From the NCBI GenBank assembly GCA_910585655.1, contig CAJUFW010000001.1, forward strand, positions 16,299-80,298: DNA of 64,000 nt, given 5' to 3'. Below the pieces are notes generated by a model. It was not told the DNA's origin, did no database searches, and saw only the letters and a program-made list of their open reading frames with translations. Made by a program: the position numbers and the translations under genes. Origin of the DNA: an uncultured Lachnospiraceae bacterium (lineage in GTDB: Bacteria; Bacillota_A; Clostridia; Lachnospirales; Lachnospiraceae). Positions 17,199 through 27,282 of the stretch are shown piece after piece; positions within the stretch are counted from its first letter, which is position 1, and each line of letters opens with the position of its first letter.

Positions 17199-18041
17199 AT
17201 GGCATTAATTGAGGTTAATTTTATTTCTAAAGCGTTGCTGCGGACCGTTTCTTTCCGGGCAATCCTTCCACTGGATAAGATTCCTTTGGATAGGAAAGGA
17301 ACAGAAGCAGAGAAAGAGAAAAAGACATTCAAAACCTTGTACTTGCTGCACGGAGGATATGGAAACGATACCGATTATATTAGTGGGACACGAATCCAGC
17401 GTTGGGCAGAGGAGCGGAACCTGGCGGTCATTATGCCTGCCGGAGAGAATCATTTTTATCTGGATCAGGAGGATACCCAGGAGTATTATGGGCAGTTTGT
17501 AGGAAAGGAACTGGTGGAGTTTACCAGGCAGCTTTTTCCTCTTTCCGAAAAACGAGAAGATACCTTTATTGCCGGGCTGTCAATGGGTGGTTATGGAGCT
17601 TTGGTAAACGGTCTGAAATATGCGGATACGTTTGGGGCGATTGGGCTGTTTTCTGCCGGAGTTATTTTAGAGGATATCTTAGAGGAAACGGATTTTATCA
17701 GACGGGTAGGTTGGAAGAGACCATTTTGGGAACGTGTCTTTGGTCCGAAAGAAGCCTTGCGAGGAAGTGATCGGGATTATTATGCTCTGCTGCGGAAGTT
17801 ACAGGAGGAGAAAAAGGAAATTCCGCAGATATTTATAGCTATCGGGACGTCGGACTCTTTATATAAAAGAAATCAGGAATTCAAACAGTTTTTAGAGGAA
17901 CAACAGGTTTCGTTTACCTACCGGGAGGATGAAGGGGGTCACGAGTGGGATTTTTGGGACCGTTATATAAAGGAATTTTTAGAATGGCTTCCGTTAGAAG
18001 CCAAATGGCAGGGGCTAAACAGCGGGAATGTACGGAAGTAA
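17199..18041 (+). CDS. Esterase of the EstA/tributyrin-esterase (esterase D-like) family
   Basis: 280 aa alpha/beta hydrolase. YLLHGGYGNDTDYI gives the HGG oxyanion motif, AGLSMGGYGAL the nucleophile (Ser128), and DEGGHEWDFWD the catalytic His248. Relatives hydrolyse short-chain acyl esters; close homologues are called tributyrin esterase. No signal peptide is seen. AGGAGG sits before the ATG. It is followed by an AraC regulator but the 110-bp gap leaves a shared operon uncertain. Confidence 0.85.
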   Translation: MALIEVNFISKALLRTVSFRAILPLDKIPLDRKGTEAEKEKKTFKTLYLLHGGYGNDTDYISGTRIQRWAEERNLAVIMPAGENHFYLDQEDTQEYYGQFVGKELVEFTRQLFPLSEKREDTFIAGLSMGGYGALVNGLKYADTFGAIGLFSAGVILEDILEETDFIRRVGWKRPFWERVFGPKEALRGSDRDYYALLRKLQEEKKEIPQIFIAIGTSDSLYKRNQEFKQFLEEQQVSFTYREDEGGHEWDFWDRYIKEFLEWLPLEAKWQGLNSGNVRK

Positions 18042-18151
18042 CAGAAAAGAGAGAGCAGAAGGAGCATTAGAAGAGAGAAAAAGTGGAACAGGCGGTAAAG
18101 TGAAGAGAGTGAAGTCTGGAAATTAAGGCAGAGAAGAGGGAAACAACAACG

Positions 18152-19030
18152 ATGCAGGAGATTCATTATGAAATCGTGACAACGGAAAACCCGATTGGTA
18201 TAGAGCATTGTGTGATTGCTCCCGCAGTAGTACATGGGAGAGAGCATGATGTGACGCTGCACTGGCACAATGCTCTGGAAATGACATTGGTACAAAAAGG
18301 CGGGATCCAGTACATGGTAGAGGGGAAGCTTCAAGAGGCTAGAGAAGGGGAGTTCCTCTTTATCAACAGTGGCGCGATCCATTTGACTAGGAATGTTTCG
18401 GATACGGAAGAAATCCAAGCGTTGGTCATGCTGCTTCCGGATACTTTTCTGGAGGAGCTGGTGCCGGAGGTTTCAAGACCATATTTTACTATCCCCGAAC
18501 ATTCTTCGGTACGGGAGATTATTGCTACTTATATGTGGCAAATCGATACGTATATCAAGCATCCACAGCCTTTTTTAAATCTGCTGATCCGAAAGGAATT
18601 GATTTCGATTGTTTATCAGCTTTTTTCCAAATGTTATGTAGAAAACAGAAGCGATAAGGCGAAGGATTCCGTGTGCAAGCAGGTGGTAGCCTATACCAGA
18701 CAACATTATACAGAGGAGCTTTCCTTAAAAGAGGTGGCAGCTCATTTTCATTTGCAGGAAAATTATTTCTGTCGTTATTTTAAAAAAGGAACAGGTATGT
18801 CGTATCACCAGTTTGTTTCCCAACTACGTCTTCAGTCAGCATTGAGCCATCTGGCTGCCGGAAACCGTTCGGAAACGGAGTGTGCCTTGGAAGCTGGTTT
18901 TTCGTCAGTGAAGCTTTTAATTGACTGGTGTAAGCGGATCTATTGTTGTACTCCGCAGCAATATATTAAACAAAACGGTAAAGCGGTGCTACAAAAAGAG
19001 AAAGGAGATTGTTATGAAAAAGCAGAGTAA
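18152..19030 (+). CDS. AraC-family transcriptional regulator with cupin sensor domain
   Basis: 292 aa. The N-terminal half is a cupin-like ligand domain (HWHNALEMTLVQKGGIQYMVEGK ... GEFLFINSGAIHL), and the C-terminal about 100 residues are the double HTH (LSLKEVAAHFHLQENYFCRYFKKGTGMSYHQFVSQLRLQSA). The second HTH is preserved (ETECALEAGFSSVKLLIDWCKRIYCCTPQQY). It overlaps the start of the following binding-lipoprotein gene by 17 bp, so it likely controls a sugar uptake locus together with that gene. Confidence 0.9.
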   Translation: MQEIHYEIVTTENPIGIEHCVIAPAVVHGREHDVTLHWHNALEMTLVQKGGIQYMVEGKLQEAREGEFLFINSGAIHLTRNVSDTEEIQALVMLLPDTFLEELVPEVSRPYFTIPEHSSVREIIATYMWQIDTYIKHPQPFLNLLIRKELISIVYQLFSKCYVENRSDKAKDSVCKQVVAYTRQHYTEELSLKEVAAHFHLQENYFCRYFKKGTGMSYHQFVSQLRLQSALSHLAAGNRSETECALEAGFSSVKLLIDWCKRIYCCTPQQYIKQNGKAVLQKEKGDCYEKAE

Positions 19031-20714
19031 ATGTTACCAGAGAGCGCTTGCCCTTTGTTTAGCGCTTGTATTAAGCTTGTCCGCCCTATCTGGCTGCAAT
19101 AAGGGAAAAAAAGATACGACACAGGAAAATAACAGTAAGACAGAAGGAAATCAGGAAAATCCAGAAGCGGGAAAAATAGACAACGACGGGCAAACAGAGG
19201 AGCAGATCGAGACCTGGAGCTGACCGCTTCCGGAAAAGAAGGAGCTTTCGATTTGGCTGGTCTGGTCGAACAGCTATATCCAGGATCCGAATGATTTAAA
19301 AGCCATTCAGGTGATTGAGGAAAAAACAAATGTACATATCAACTGGGTGTATGTGATTTCTCAGGAAGCGTCGGAAAAATTCGGTCTGATGGTTGCCTCC
19401 GGTGATTATCCGGATATTTTAAGAGGGGGTGGAGAATACTATACCGGCGGTCTGGAACAAGCCTGCGCAGATGGGGTGGTAGTGGATTTAAGCGAATATA
19501 TTCCAGTCTATATGCCGACTTACCAGGCGCTTCGCACTTCCAATGAAAAGCTGATGAGGGATACGGTATCGGACGACGGACGTATGGTAGGCGTTTATAC
19601 GATTGCCTCTAACAATGGAGAAATTTGCGGAGAAAGTGTATGGGACGGGATGTGCGTTCGTAAGGACTGGCTGGATGAATTGAATATGGAGCTGCCGGTA
19701 ACGATTGACGATTGGCATGAAATGTTGGTCGCATTCCGGGACACTTATCATTGCGAAGCGCCGTTGATGATCGGCGCGACAAACGGGTATGATTTCTGTC
19801 ACAATTTCCTTTCTGCCTATGGAGTGTTGGGAGAATTTTATAACGACAACGGAACCGTCAAATATGGTCCGTTAGAGGACGGCTATCGGCAATGGGTACA
19901 GTTATTCCGGGACTGGTATGCGGAAGGGTTAATTGATCCGAACTTTATCAGCAACAATGTGACCGCGATGGCGAATCCGGAATACATCGGAACAGGCAGA
20001 GCCGGCGCGACGACCAATGTCTGGGGAATGACGGCAGATGTTTATAAACGCCAGGGTTATACGGACGATGAAGATTTCTTTTTGGCAGCGACCACTACTC
20101 CGGTGTTAAAAGAAGGCGATACTCCACAGATTGGGTATGCGATGAGCGAGCTGACCAAGGAGACGGTATGTATTACTACGGCTTGTCAAGATGTGGAGCT
20201 GGCGTGCCGCTATCTGGATTATTGGTATACCAAAGAATGTATGATGTTAGATTCTTATGGGATTGAGGGAGAAAGCTATGTGGAAAACGAGGACGGTACT
20301 TATTCGTTTTCGGACTCGCTAAAAGAAGCGGTGTCAAACGGGGAATACCCGACGATTTCCGATGCAGTCTATACCTATACGCTTAGTACCTCGGATTTCG
20401 GATTGTACAACTGGGGTGCTTTTATTCCGATGTATGAAGGAGAGCGGATGATCGAGGCGTATGATATGTGGAACCAGTCTTCTTATGATTTGCTGCTGCC
20501 TCCGTGTATGACCAATACCGAGGGAGAATTGGTGGCTTACAATAAGCTTTATACAGCGATTCAGACGCTGGTACAGGAACATACGATCAAATTTATTACC
20601 GGAGCGCTGCCGATGGAACAGTATGATACGTTTGTACAAAGTTTGTACGATTATGGAATTGAAGAATGTATTTCTTATAAGCAGGCGGCGCTAGAACGCT
20701 ATCTGGCGCGATAG
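19014..20714 (+). pseudogene. Extracellular solute-binding lipoprotein interrupted by one TGA
   Basis: A continuous frame from the ATG at 19014 (GAAAGGAGATTGTT before it) encodes a lipoprotein signal peptide with lipobox LSGC, a Lys/Glu/Asn-rich linker, then a family 1 sugar-binding domain (ASGDYPDILRGGGEYYTGGLEQA ...). The only defect is TGA at 19221-19223, after ETWS. Translation resumes in the same frame as PLPEKKELSIWLVW. The intact relative at 44788 has LPLPLTAEKENLSVW here and exactly the same total codon number (567), so TGA replaces a Leu codon. It could be a true nonsense mutation, readthrough or a sequencing error. No permease gene lies near. Confidence 0.85.
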
Positions 20715-20766
20715 GAAAGAGGATATATGCGGATATTATAAGTAACGCTATCTGGGTAAGGGCTAT

Positions 20767-20809
20767 AAAAAACAGTCGGGAGAAACAATCGTTTCTTCCG
20801 ACTGTTTTT
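20767..20809. terminator. Terminator after the broken lipoprotein gene
   Basis: AAAAACAGTCGG(G)AGAAAC pairs with GTTTCTTCCGACTGTTTTT around a short loop, with A and T tracts on the two sides, so it can act in both directions. Confidence 0.88.
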
Positions 20810-20833
20810 CTTTGATGGAAAATGATTTTACCC

Positions 20834-20862
20834 TTGCATGAAGGAAGGAGATTCGTTATAAT
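20834..20862 (+). promoter_or_regulatory. Promoter of uppP
   Basis: TTGCAT and TATAAT with a 17-bp spacer, about 94 bp upstream of the uppP start. Confidence 0.75.
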
Positions 20863-20955
20863 AAAAAAGCGGGAAAATTTATCTTCCGTTTTGTTTTCTG
20901 CATGAGGGTGGGAAGCAGTGAATAAGAATGGAAAAAACGGGAAGGAAGAAGTTTT

Positions 20956-21849
20956 ATGACAATATGGAAAGCAATCATTATGGGAGTGATACAGGGGTTG
21001 GCAGAATTCTTGCCGATCAGCAGTTCCGGGCATTTGGCGATTTTCAAGCATATTTTAAATATTGATTTGGAAAACGGCGGGCTGCTGTTTGACGTGTTGC
21101 TGCATCTAGGGACGTTAATTGCGGTGTTTATTGCCTTTTGGAGCGATATCCGCAAACTGATTGTAGAAGGTTTTGGCATTATCGGGGGCTTTTTTGCCAA
21201 TGTTGGGCGGATGGCTGCCAATGTGGTTTCGCGCCCGGAAGGGGGAAAACGGGAATGGAAGCCTATTTTAAATACGCCGTACCGCCGGTTTGTGATGCTC
21301 ATTATCGTATCGACCATACCGACCGGGATCTTAGGGCTGGCGCTGCAAGACGTGATTGAACGGGCTTCGGCTACTTTGATTGTGCCGGGGATTTTCTTGA
21401 TTTTGACGGCGATTTTACTGTTAGTGGCAGAAAACTATCGTCCAAAGAATGCGGGCAGAATAAAGGAGAAAAACGCTACCTATACGCAGGCTTTGATCGT
21501 AGGGACGGCGCAGGGGATTGCTACGATGCCAGGGCTTTCCCGTTCGGGCAGTACGATTACTGCCTGTTTACTATGCGGATTTGACAAAAGCTTTGCAGTA
21601 AGGTATTCTTTTATTATGTCGATTCCCGCTATCTTAGGGGCGTTGGTATTAGAATTAAAAGATTTTGGCAGTGAGACAATCGCTGCTTCAGAGCTTTGGT
21701 ACTATGCGGCAGGAACCTTGGTCTCGGCAGTAGTCGGTTATATTTGCATTAAAACGATGCTGGTTGTTGTAAGACAGAAGAAATTCCGGTATTTTGCCTA
21801 TTATTGTTTTGTAGTGGGACTGACTGCAGTAATGTGGAATTTTCTATAA
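20956..21849 (+). CDS. uppP: Undecaprenyl-diphosphatase
   Basis: 297 aa polytopic membrane phosphatase (BacA family) that regenerates undecaprenyl phosphate for peptidoglycan and other wall polymers. Motif 1 is GLAEFLPISSSGHLAI near the N-terminus, motif 2 is PGLSRSGSTITA around residue 195. About seven or eight hydrophobic helices are evident. A charged loop of about 20 residues (PEGGKREWK) near residue 95 is slightly longer than in many homologues. GAAGGAAGAAG precedes the ATG. An ftsK-type gene follows 54 bp later. Confidence 0.95.
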   Translation: MTIWKAIIMGVIQGLAEFLPISSSGHLAIFKHILNIDLENGGLLFDVLLHLGTLIAVFIAFWSDIRKLIVEGFGIIGGFFANVGRMAANVVSRPEGGKREWKPILNTPYRRFVMLIIVSTIPTGILGLALQDVIERASATLIVPGIFLILTAILLLVAENYRPKNAGRIKEKNATYTQALIVGTAQGIATMPGLSRSGSTITACLLCGFDKSFAVRYSFIMSIPAILGALVLELKDFGSETIAASELWYYAAGTLVSAVVGYICIKTMLVVVRQKKFRYFAYYCFVVGLTAVMWNFL

Positions 21850-21903
21850 AGGCAGACGAACCAAGTGGGATCAATGAGGAATGGGAGCAGAGGGAGGATA
21901 ACG

Positions 21904-24900
21904 ATGGCAGGTAGTCAAAATACCAGCAGAAAGGGACAGAGTTCCGGAACTGGGAGCAGGAAAAGTTCGGCTGGAAGAAAACCCGTCCCGGCTGATAAAA
22001 AGGTTACGAGAAGGAATACAGCCAGAAAATCCGCAGAATTAGAACAAGACGAGATGGAGCAGACAGAAAGCATTTGGTATCGCTATCAGGAGGAAATTAT
22101 CCTGATGCTGGTACTGGTGCTTTCCGTGCTGTTATTGCTGAGTAATTTCCATCTGTGCGGTCCGGCGGGGGAGTTTATCAATCAGGCGGCGTTTGGTCTG
22201 ATGGGTTTTTTGGCTTATATTTTTCCGGTGCTGCTCTTTTTTGGAACGGCGTTTTATCTGTCGAATCGGAAAAACCGCAGTATCGTCCAGAAGCTGATTT
22301 GTATGGTTTTGCTCTATTTTATTTTAGCTGCTTTGCTGCAAATGGTCACATATGGCAGCTCAGCCGAGTTAAAAATAAAGGACTTATATTTTATGAGCGC
22401 CAACGGAAGAGACGGAGGAGGCTTTCTAGGCGGGGGATTAGCGAAGCTTCTTTGCTCGGTGATTGACGTAGTGGGAACCTATATTGTACTGATTGGTGCA
22501 ATCTTGGTGCTTTTGATGTTTATTACAGAAAAGTTTCTGTTTGCCTTCGTCGGAAACAAATATCAGGAGCGTCGGAGGCTGCGTCAGGAGCGAAAGGAAC
22601 GGGAAGTATGGCTGGAGGAAAGCGCGCTGGCAATAGAGGAGGTACCGGAGGAGTTAGAAGACTTGTCCGGTAAAGAACACGGGATGGCTTATGAAAGAAA
22701 CGTATATTCTTTGGAGGAACAAAAGCGAAAGAGACGGAAGGTAAGCAGCTACACGTTCCCTGCTGAGGAGGAAAAAAATACCGATTCGGTAGAGATGCGA
22801 GAGCTAAAGCTGCAAAACCTGGTGATTCAGCGAGGTGGGGAAACGGAAGTAGTAGGGGTTTCTCCTTATTATGAGGAAGAGATTAAGAAAAAATTTGGTG
22901 TCCAAACGGAAAAGCAGCCGCATTCAGAGCAGGAATCAGAAGAGATGCAGCCGCCTCAAAGACAACCGGAGAAGCCGGAAAACCTGCCGAAAGCTGCCAA
23001 GCCGAATACTCCAAAAGAGGCAGGAAGCTCCTTATTGCAGAGCTTAAAAAGAAAAAAGGAACGACCAGAGCCTATAGAATCTCATACTGTGTCGGTTCTT
23101 CCGGTTTCCTCTACAAAGGAAAAAGATGTCAAGCCGCCTATAGAGGAAGGCTTACTTTCCTGGGATATGTTAGATAAGAACCTTGATATATTGGAAGCAG
23201 CTCCGGCTCCTTCCGGGAAAGAAGAATTGGAGCCGATATCTGCCTTTGCGGAACATACGCCTGTTTTTGCAGAATCAACACTGCAAAAGCCGGCAGAGCA
23301 TCCGCAGCCGGAGAGCGGCAGCGAACCAGAGCCGGTTTTGTCAGAACCCGTTTCGGCAAAACTTGATTTATCAGATGCTCTTTTAACCGAATCGGTTCCA
23401 TCAAAGTCCGTTTCGCGAGAAGTTGCTCCGTTAGAAATTATTCCGCCAGAGTCTGGTCTGTCAGAGGTTGTTCCACCGGAAGTAGTTCCGTCGGAAGCTA
23501 TTTCGTTAGAAGCTGCTCCGCCGGAAGTTATTTCGTTGGAAGCCATTTCGTCAGAAGCCATTTTGCCAGAGGTTGCTTCGCCGAACGTTGTTCCGACAGC
23601 ACAACGTCCATCAGAACAACTTCCGTTAGAGGCGATGTTACCAGAGGCAGCGGCAGCCGATCCGGTTTCATCGGGAGTGATAGCAGGGGAAGCGGCATTA
23701 CCAAAGGAAGAGCCTGTTCTTTCGGAAGTTTCTTCCTCCGAGCGAGCTTTAGAGGAGGAAAAGGAACGGATCTTAAAGGCAAAGTCGATCGAGGGGAATC
23801 AGCCGCTGGATTCCTATGCCAAAACTCCTCCGGTAGAAAATCATAGTTCCATACAAAACGAGCCGGTACAAAAGGCGGAGCCGGCATCAACGCTTTCTAT
23901 TCCAGCAATCCAGCCAAGTCCGGAGCCGTATCGCTTTCCGTCGGTAAAGCTGCTCAATGAGCCGCCGAACGATCAAAGGGGTGCGAGCAATGAGGAGTTG
24001 CAGGAAACGGCGATGACGCTGCAAAAAACGTTAGATAGCTTTGGAGTGCGGGTAACTGTAACTAACGTAAGCTGCGGTCCGGCGGTGACGCGTTATGAGC
24101 TGCAACCGGAGAGAGGTGTTAAGGTCAGCCGGATTACGGGACTGACCGACGATATCAAGCTGAACTTGGCAGCAGCAGATATCCGGATCGAGGCACCGAT
24201 TCCAGGGAAAGCTGCAGTAGGGATTGAGGTGCCGAACAAGGAAAATGCAACGGTATTTTTAAGAGAGCTATTGGAAACCGACGCTTTTAAAGAGCATAAA
24301 TCAAGCGTGGCGTTTGCGGTCGGAAAGGATATCGGTGGACAGACCGTCGTGACGGATATTGCGAAGATGCCCCATTTGCTGATTGCCGGAGCAACCGGTT
24401 CCGGAAAATCCGTCTGTATCAATACCCTGATTATGAGTGTATTGTACAAGGCCGATCCGAATGATGTCAAACTGATTATGATCGATCCGAAGGTGGTAGA
24501 ATTAAGTGTCTATAACGGAATACCGCATCTGTTGATTCCGGTTGTCACCGATCCGAAAAAAGCGAGCGGTGCCTTAAACTGGGCGGTCATGGAAATGATG
24601 GATCGATATCAGAGATTTGCCGACGTCGGTGTTCGGGATGTAAAAGGTTACAATGAAAAGATTGCCTCTGCCGCTCAGTATAAAGAGGACCCTCGGTATG
24701 TGAAAATGCCGCAAATCGTGATTATTGTGGACGAGCTGGCGGATCTGATGATGGTAGCGCCGGGAGAGGTCGAGGATGCGATTTGCCGTCTGGCGCAGTT
24801 AGCGAGAGCGGCGGGGATTCATCTGGTGATTGCCACACAGCGTCCTTCGGTCAATGTCATTACCGGTCTGATCAAAGCGAATATCCCATCCAGGATTGCC

Positions 24901-25404
24901 TTTGCGGTTTCTTCCGCGATTGATTCCCGGACGATTCTTGACGGAGCCGGAGCAGAAAAGCTGTTAGGAAAGGGAGACATGCTCTTTTTTCCGACGGGAT
25001 ATCCAAAGCCGGTGCGGGTGCAGGGTGCCTTTGTAACGGATCAGGAAGTAACGGCGGTGGTGGATTATCTGCGGGAACAGCATAACGGCGCAAGCTATAA
25101 TGCCGAGATTATCAAACGAGTGGACAATGCTCAGCCGTCGCCAGGCAATACAGGCGGTGACGCCGCGTATGGAAATGGGAATGGACAGGATGAATACTTT
25201 GCGGAGGCTGGGAAATTTATTATCGAAAAGGATAAGGCGTCGATTGGAATGTTACAGCGCGTCTATAAAATCGGCTTTAACCGGGCGGCGCGGATTATGG
25301 ATCAGCTCTCTGAGGCAGGGGTAGTAGGACCGGAGGAGGGAACGAAGCCAAGAAAGGTTTTGATGTCCTTAGAGGAATTTGAAAACTACTTGGAGCAAAA
25401 TTAG
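21904..25404 (+). CDS. FtsK/SpoIIIE-family DNA translocase
   Basis: 1166 aa membrane-anchored dsDNA pump. Four N-terminal hydrophobic segments lie at about 65-210. A very long linker (about 220-685) precedes the motor. Walker A is GATGSGKS at 829-836, Walker B IIVDELADLMM follows, and the C-terminal gamma winged helix is recognisable (SIGMLQRVYKIGFNRAARIMDQL). FtsK/SpoIIIE proteins are usually about 750-800 aa; the excess is the linker, in which residues about 497-579 consist of imperfect Pro/Glu/Val/Ser repeats such as PPEVVPSEAISLEA. The ATG with GGGAGG upstream is chosen over one 39 bp earlier. Whether it acts in division, sporulation or both cannot be read. Confidence 0.94.
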   Translation: MAGSQNTSRKGQSSGTGSRKSSAGRKPVPADKKVTRRNTARKSAELEQDEMEQTESIWYRYQEEIILMLVLVLSVLLLLSNFHLCGPAGEFINQAAFGLMGFLAYIFPVLLFFGTAFYLSNRKNRSIVQKLICMVLLYFILAALLQMVTYGSSAELKIKDLYFMSANGRDGGGFLGGGLAKLLCSVIDVVGTYIVLIGAILVLLMFITEKFLFAFVGNKYQERRRLRQERKEREVWLEESALAIEEVPEELEDLSGKEHGMAYERNVYSLEEQKRKRRKVSSYTFPAEEEKNTDSVEMRELKLQNLVIQRGGETEVVGVSPYYEEEIKKKFGVQTEKQPHSEQESEEMQPPQRQPEKPENLPKAAKPNTPKEAGSSLLQSLKRKKERPEPIESHTVSVLPVSSTKEKDVKPPIEEGLLSWDMLDKNLDILEAAPAPSGKEELEPISAFAEHTPVFAESTLQKPAEHPQPESGSEPEPVLSEPVSAKLDLSDALLTESVPSKSVSREVAPLEIIPPESGLSEVVPPEVVPSEAISLEAAPPEVISLEAISSEAILPEVASPNVVPTAQRPSEQLPLEAMLPEAAAADPVSSGVIAGEAALPKEEPVLSEVSSSERALEEEKERILKAKSIEGNQPLDSYAKTPPVENHSSIQNEPVQKAEPASTLSIPAIQPSPEPYRFPSVKLLNEPPNDQRGASNEELQETAMTLQKTLDSFGVRVTVTNVSCGPAVTRYELQPERGVKVSRITGLTDDIKLNLAAADIRIEAPIPGKAAVGIEVPNKENATVFLRELLETDAFKEHKSSVAFAVGKDIGGQTVVTDIAKMPHLLIAGATGSGKSVCINTLIMSVLYKADPNDVKLIMIDPKVVELSVYNGIPHLLIPVVTDPKKASGALNWAVMEMMDRYQRFADVGVRDVKGYNEKIASAAQYKEDPRYVKMPQIVIIVDELADLMMVAPGEVEDAICRLAQLARAAGIHLVIATQRPSVNVITGLIKANIPSRIAFAVSSAIDSRTILDGAGAEKLLGKGDMLFFPTGYPKPVRVQGAFVTDQEVTAVVDYLREQHNGASYNAEIIKRVDNAQPSPGNTGGDAAYGNGNGQDEYFAEAGKFIIEKDKASIGMLQRVYKIGFNRAARIMDQLSEAGVVGPEEGTKPRKVLMSLEEFENYLEQN

Positions 25405-25516
25405 GTTTCAGGACGTTTGGTTTTTTGCCAAACGGAAGGAAATAAAGCACAAAGCAGGTGAGATCAAACCACCTGGGAAACGAAAGGTTACGGATCAAAT
25501 GAAGGAGGATGCTCAG
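25405..25516 (+). other. fhs leader with two hairpins
   Basis: CGTTTGG (25414) pairs with CCAAACG (25428), and CAGGTG (25455) with CACCTG (25470). This could be folded leader RNA upstream of fhs. The conserved ZTP/pfl riboswitch segments are not convincingly present, and no T-run follows either hairpin. Confidence 0.4.
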
Positions 25517-27187
25517 ATGAAAACAGACATTCAGATTGCACAGGAAACGCAGATGGCGCATATCCGGGAGGTAGCGGCACAGTTGGATATCCGGGAGGAG
25601 GAGCTAGAGTACTATGGAAAGTACAAAGCCAAACTGTCCGACGAACTTTGGGATCGTGTCAAGGATCGTCCGGATGGGAAGCTGATTTTGGTGACAGCCA
25701 TCAATCCAACTCCGGCAGGAGAAGGAAAGACGACGACGAGCGTAGGACTGGGAGAAGCTTTTGGAAAGCTGCACAAGAAAGCCGTGATTGCATTGCGGGA
25801 GCCATCCTTGGGACCATGCTTTGGTATTAAAGGCGGGGCAGCGGGAGGCGGTTATGCCCAGGTAGTGCCAATGGAGGATCTGAACCTTCATTTTACCGGG
25901 GATTTTCATGCGATTACTTCAGCAAACAATCTTTTGGCAGCGCTTTTAGACAACCATATCCATCAGGGAAACGAGCTTGCGATCGATCCGAACCAAATCG
26001 TTTGGAAGCGTTGCCTGGATATGAACGACCGTGCGTTAAGAAATATTATTGTCGGTTTGGGGAAAAAGTCAGACGGCGTAGTAAGAGAGGATCATTTCGT
26101 GATTACGGTGGCTTCGGAGATTATGGCGATTCTTTGTCTGGCAGATGATATGGAAGATTTGAAAAAGCGTCTGGGACGGATTATCGTTGCTTATAACTAT
26201 GCAGGAGAGCCGGTAACTGCCGAACAGCTTCATGCAGTAGGTTCGATGGCAGCGCTGTTAAAGGATGCCTTAAAGCCGAATCTGATTCAGACGTTAGAGC
26301 ATACTCCGGCGATTGTACACGGCGGACCGTTTGCCAACATTGCACATGGCTGTAATTCCGTCCGCGCTACGAAAACAGCCCTAAAACTGGCAGATTATGT
26401 CGTGACGGAGGCAGGCTTTGGTGCCGATCTTGGAGCTGAGAAGTTTTTGGATATCAAGTGCCGGATGGCAGGGCTAAAACCGGATGCAATCGTACTGGTA
26501 GCTACCGTGCGCGCGCTGAAATACAACGGTGGAATAGCAAAAAAAGATCTGGCAGCAGAAAACCTGACAGCATTGGAAAAGGGAATCGTCAACCTGGAAA
26601 AGCATATTGAAAACCTGCAGCGTTATGATGTGCCGATTGTTGTTACTTTAAACCGCTTTGTGACGGACTCCGATGCAGAGCTGGCATATGTCAAAGAATT
26701 TTGTGAAAAGCGCGGCTGTGAATTCGCCTTATCCGAGGTTTGGGAAAAGGGCGGAGAAGGCGGCATTGATCTGGCAGAAAAAGTGCTGCAGACGTTGGAA
26801 ACAAAAGAATCGCATTTCCATGTGCTGTATGAGGATTCGCTTTCCTTAAAGGAAAAGATTGAAAAAATCGCCAAAGAAATTTATGGAGCGGACGGTGTGA
26901 CTTACGATCCGGCTGCCAGCAGGGCTCTGGCAAGGATCGAAGATCTGGGCTTTCAGCATGTACCGGTTTGTATGGCGAAAAACCAGTATTCGCTTTCCGA
27001 TGACCAGAAAAAACTGGGACGTCCGACCGGTTTTACCGTCCATGTCCGGGAGGTTTATGTTTCGGCAGGCGCAGGTTTTGTCGTAGCGATTACGGGAACG
27101 ATTATGACGATGCCGGGACTTGGAAAGACGCCGGCGGCGTATGGGATTGATGTGACAGAAGACGGTGTGATTACCGGTCTGTTCTAG
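25517..27187 (+). CDS. fhs: Formate--tetrahydrofolate ligase
   Basis: 556 aa, the standard family length. The enzyme activates formate with ATP to 10-formyl-THF, the entry of formate into the C1-folate pool and a Wood-Ljungdahl-type step. NPTPAGEGKTTTSVGLG is the nucleotide-binding loop and EPSLGPCFGIKGGAAGGGYAQV the folate-side signature. The start follows GAAGGAGG at 25501-25508; upstream in-frame ATGs overlap the FtsK gene and would add an unrelated tail. It works with folD and the cyclodeaminase at 6.7-8.3 kb. Confidence 0.97.
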   Translation: MKTDIQIAQETQMAHIREVAAQLDIREEELEYYGKYKAKLSDELWDRVKDRPDGKLILVTAINPTPAGEGKTTTSVGLGEAFGKLHKKAVIALREPSLGPCFGIKGGAAGGGYAQVVPMEDLNLHFTGDFHAITSANNLLAALLDNHIHQGNELAIDPNQIVWKRCLDMNDRALRNIIVGLGKKSDGVVREDHFVITVASEIMAILCLADDMEDLKKRLGRIIVAYNYAGEPVTAEQLHAVGSMAALLKDALKPNLIQTLEHTPAIVHGGPFANIAHGCNSVRATKTALKLADYVVTEAGFGADLGAEKFLDIKCRMAGLKPDAIVLVATVRALKYNGGIAKKDLAAENLTALEKGIVNLEKHIENLQRYDVPIVVTLNRFVTDSDAELAYVKEFCEKRGCEFALSEVWEKGGEGGIDLAEKVLQTLETKESHFHVLYEDSLSLKEKIEKIAKEIYGADGVTYDPAASRALARIEDLGFQHVPVCMAKNQYSLSDDQKKLGRPTGFTVHVREVYVSAGAGFVVAITGTIMTMPGLGKTPAAYGIDVTEDGVITGLF

Positions 27188-27282
27188 GCAGGAAAGGAAG
27201 GCGCCGGGAGAGGAAACACCTTCCTTGCTTCCGGTGCCAGTTTGAATAGGATTGGGGAAATTTATAGATTGGAGAGGTACTT

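Noticed and set aside
19221..19223. TGA read as selenocysteine
   Set aside because: The paralogue has Leu, no redox Cys is expected in a sugar-binding protein, and no bacterial SECIS hairpin is evident directly after the codon.
23082..23561. 159-aa minus-strand frame rich in Ser/Gly/Thr
   Set aside because: It is the antisense of the repetitive Pro/Glu linker of the FtsK gene, has no ribosome site and no family resemblance.
25405..25516. ZTP (pfl) or THF riboswitch before fhs
   Set aside because: CCACCTGGG resembles the 3' part of the pfl motif, but it is one arm of a simple CAGGTG/CACCTG hairpin and the 5' conserved segment is missing.
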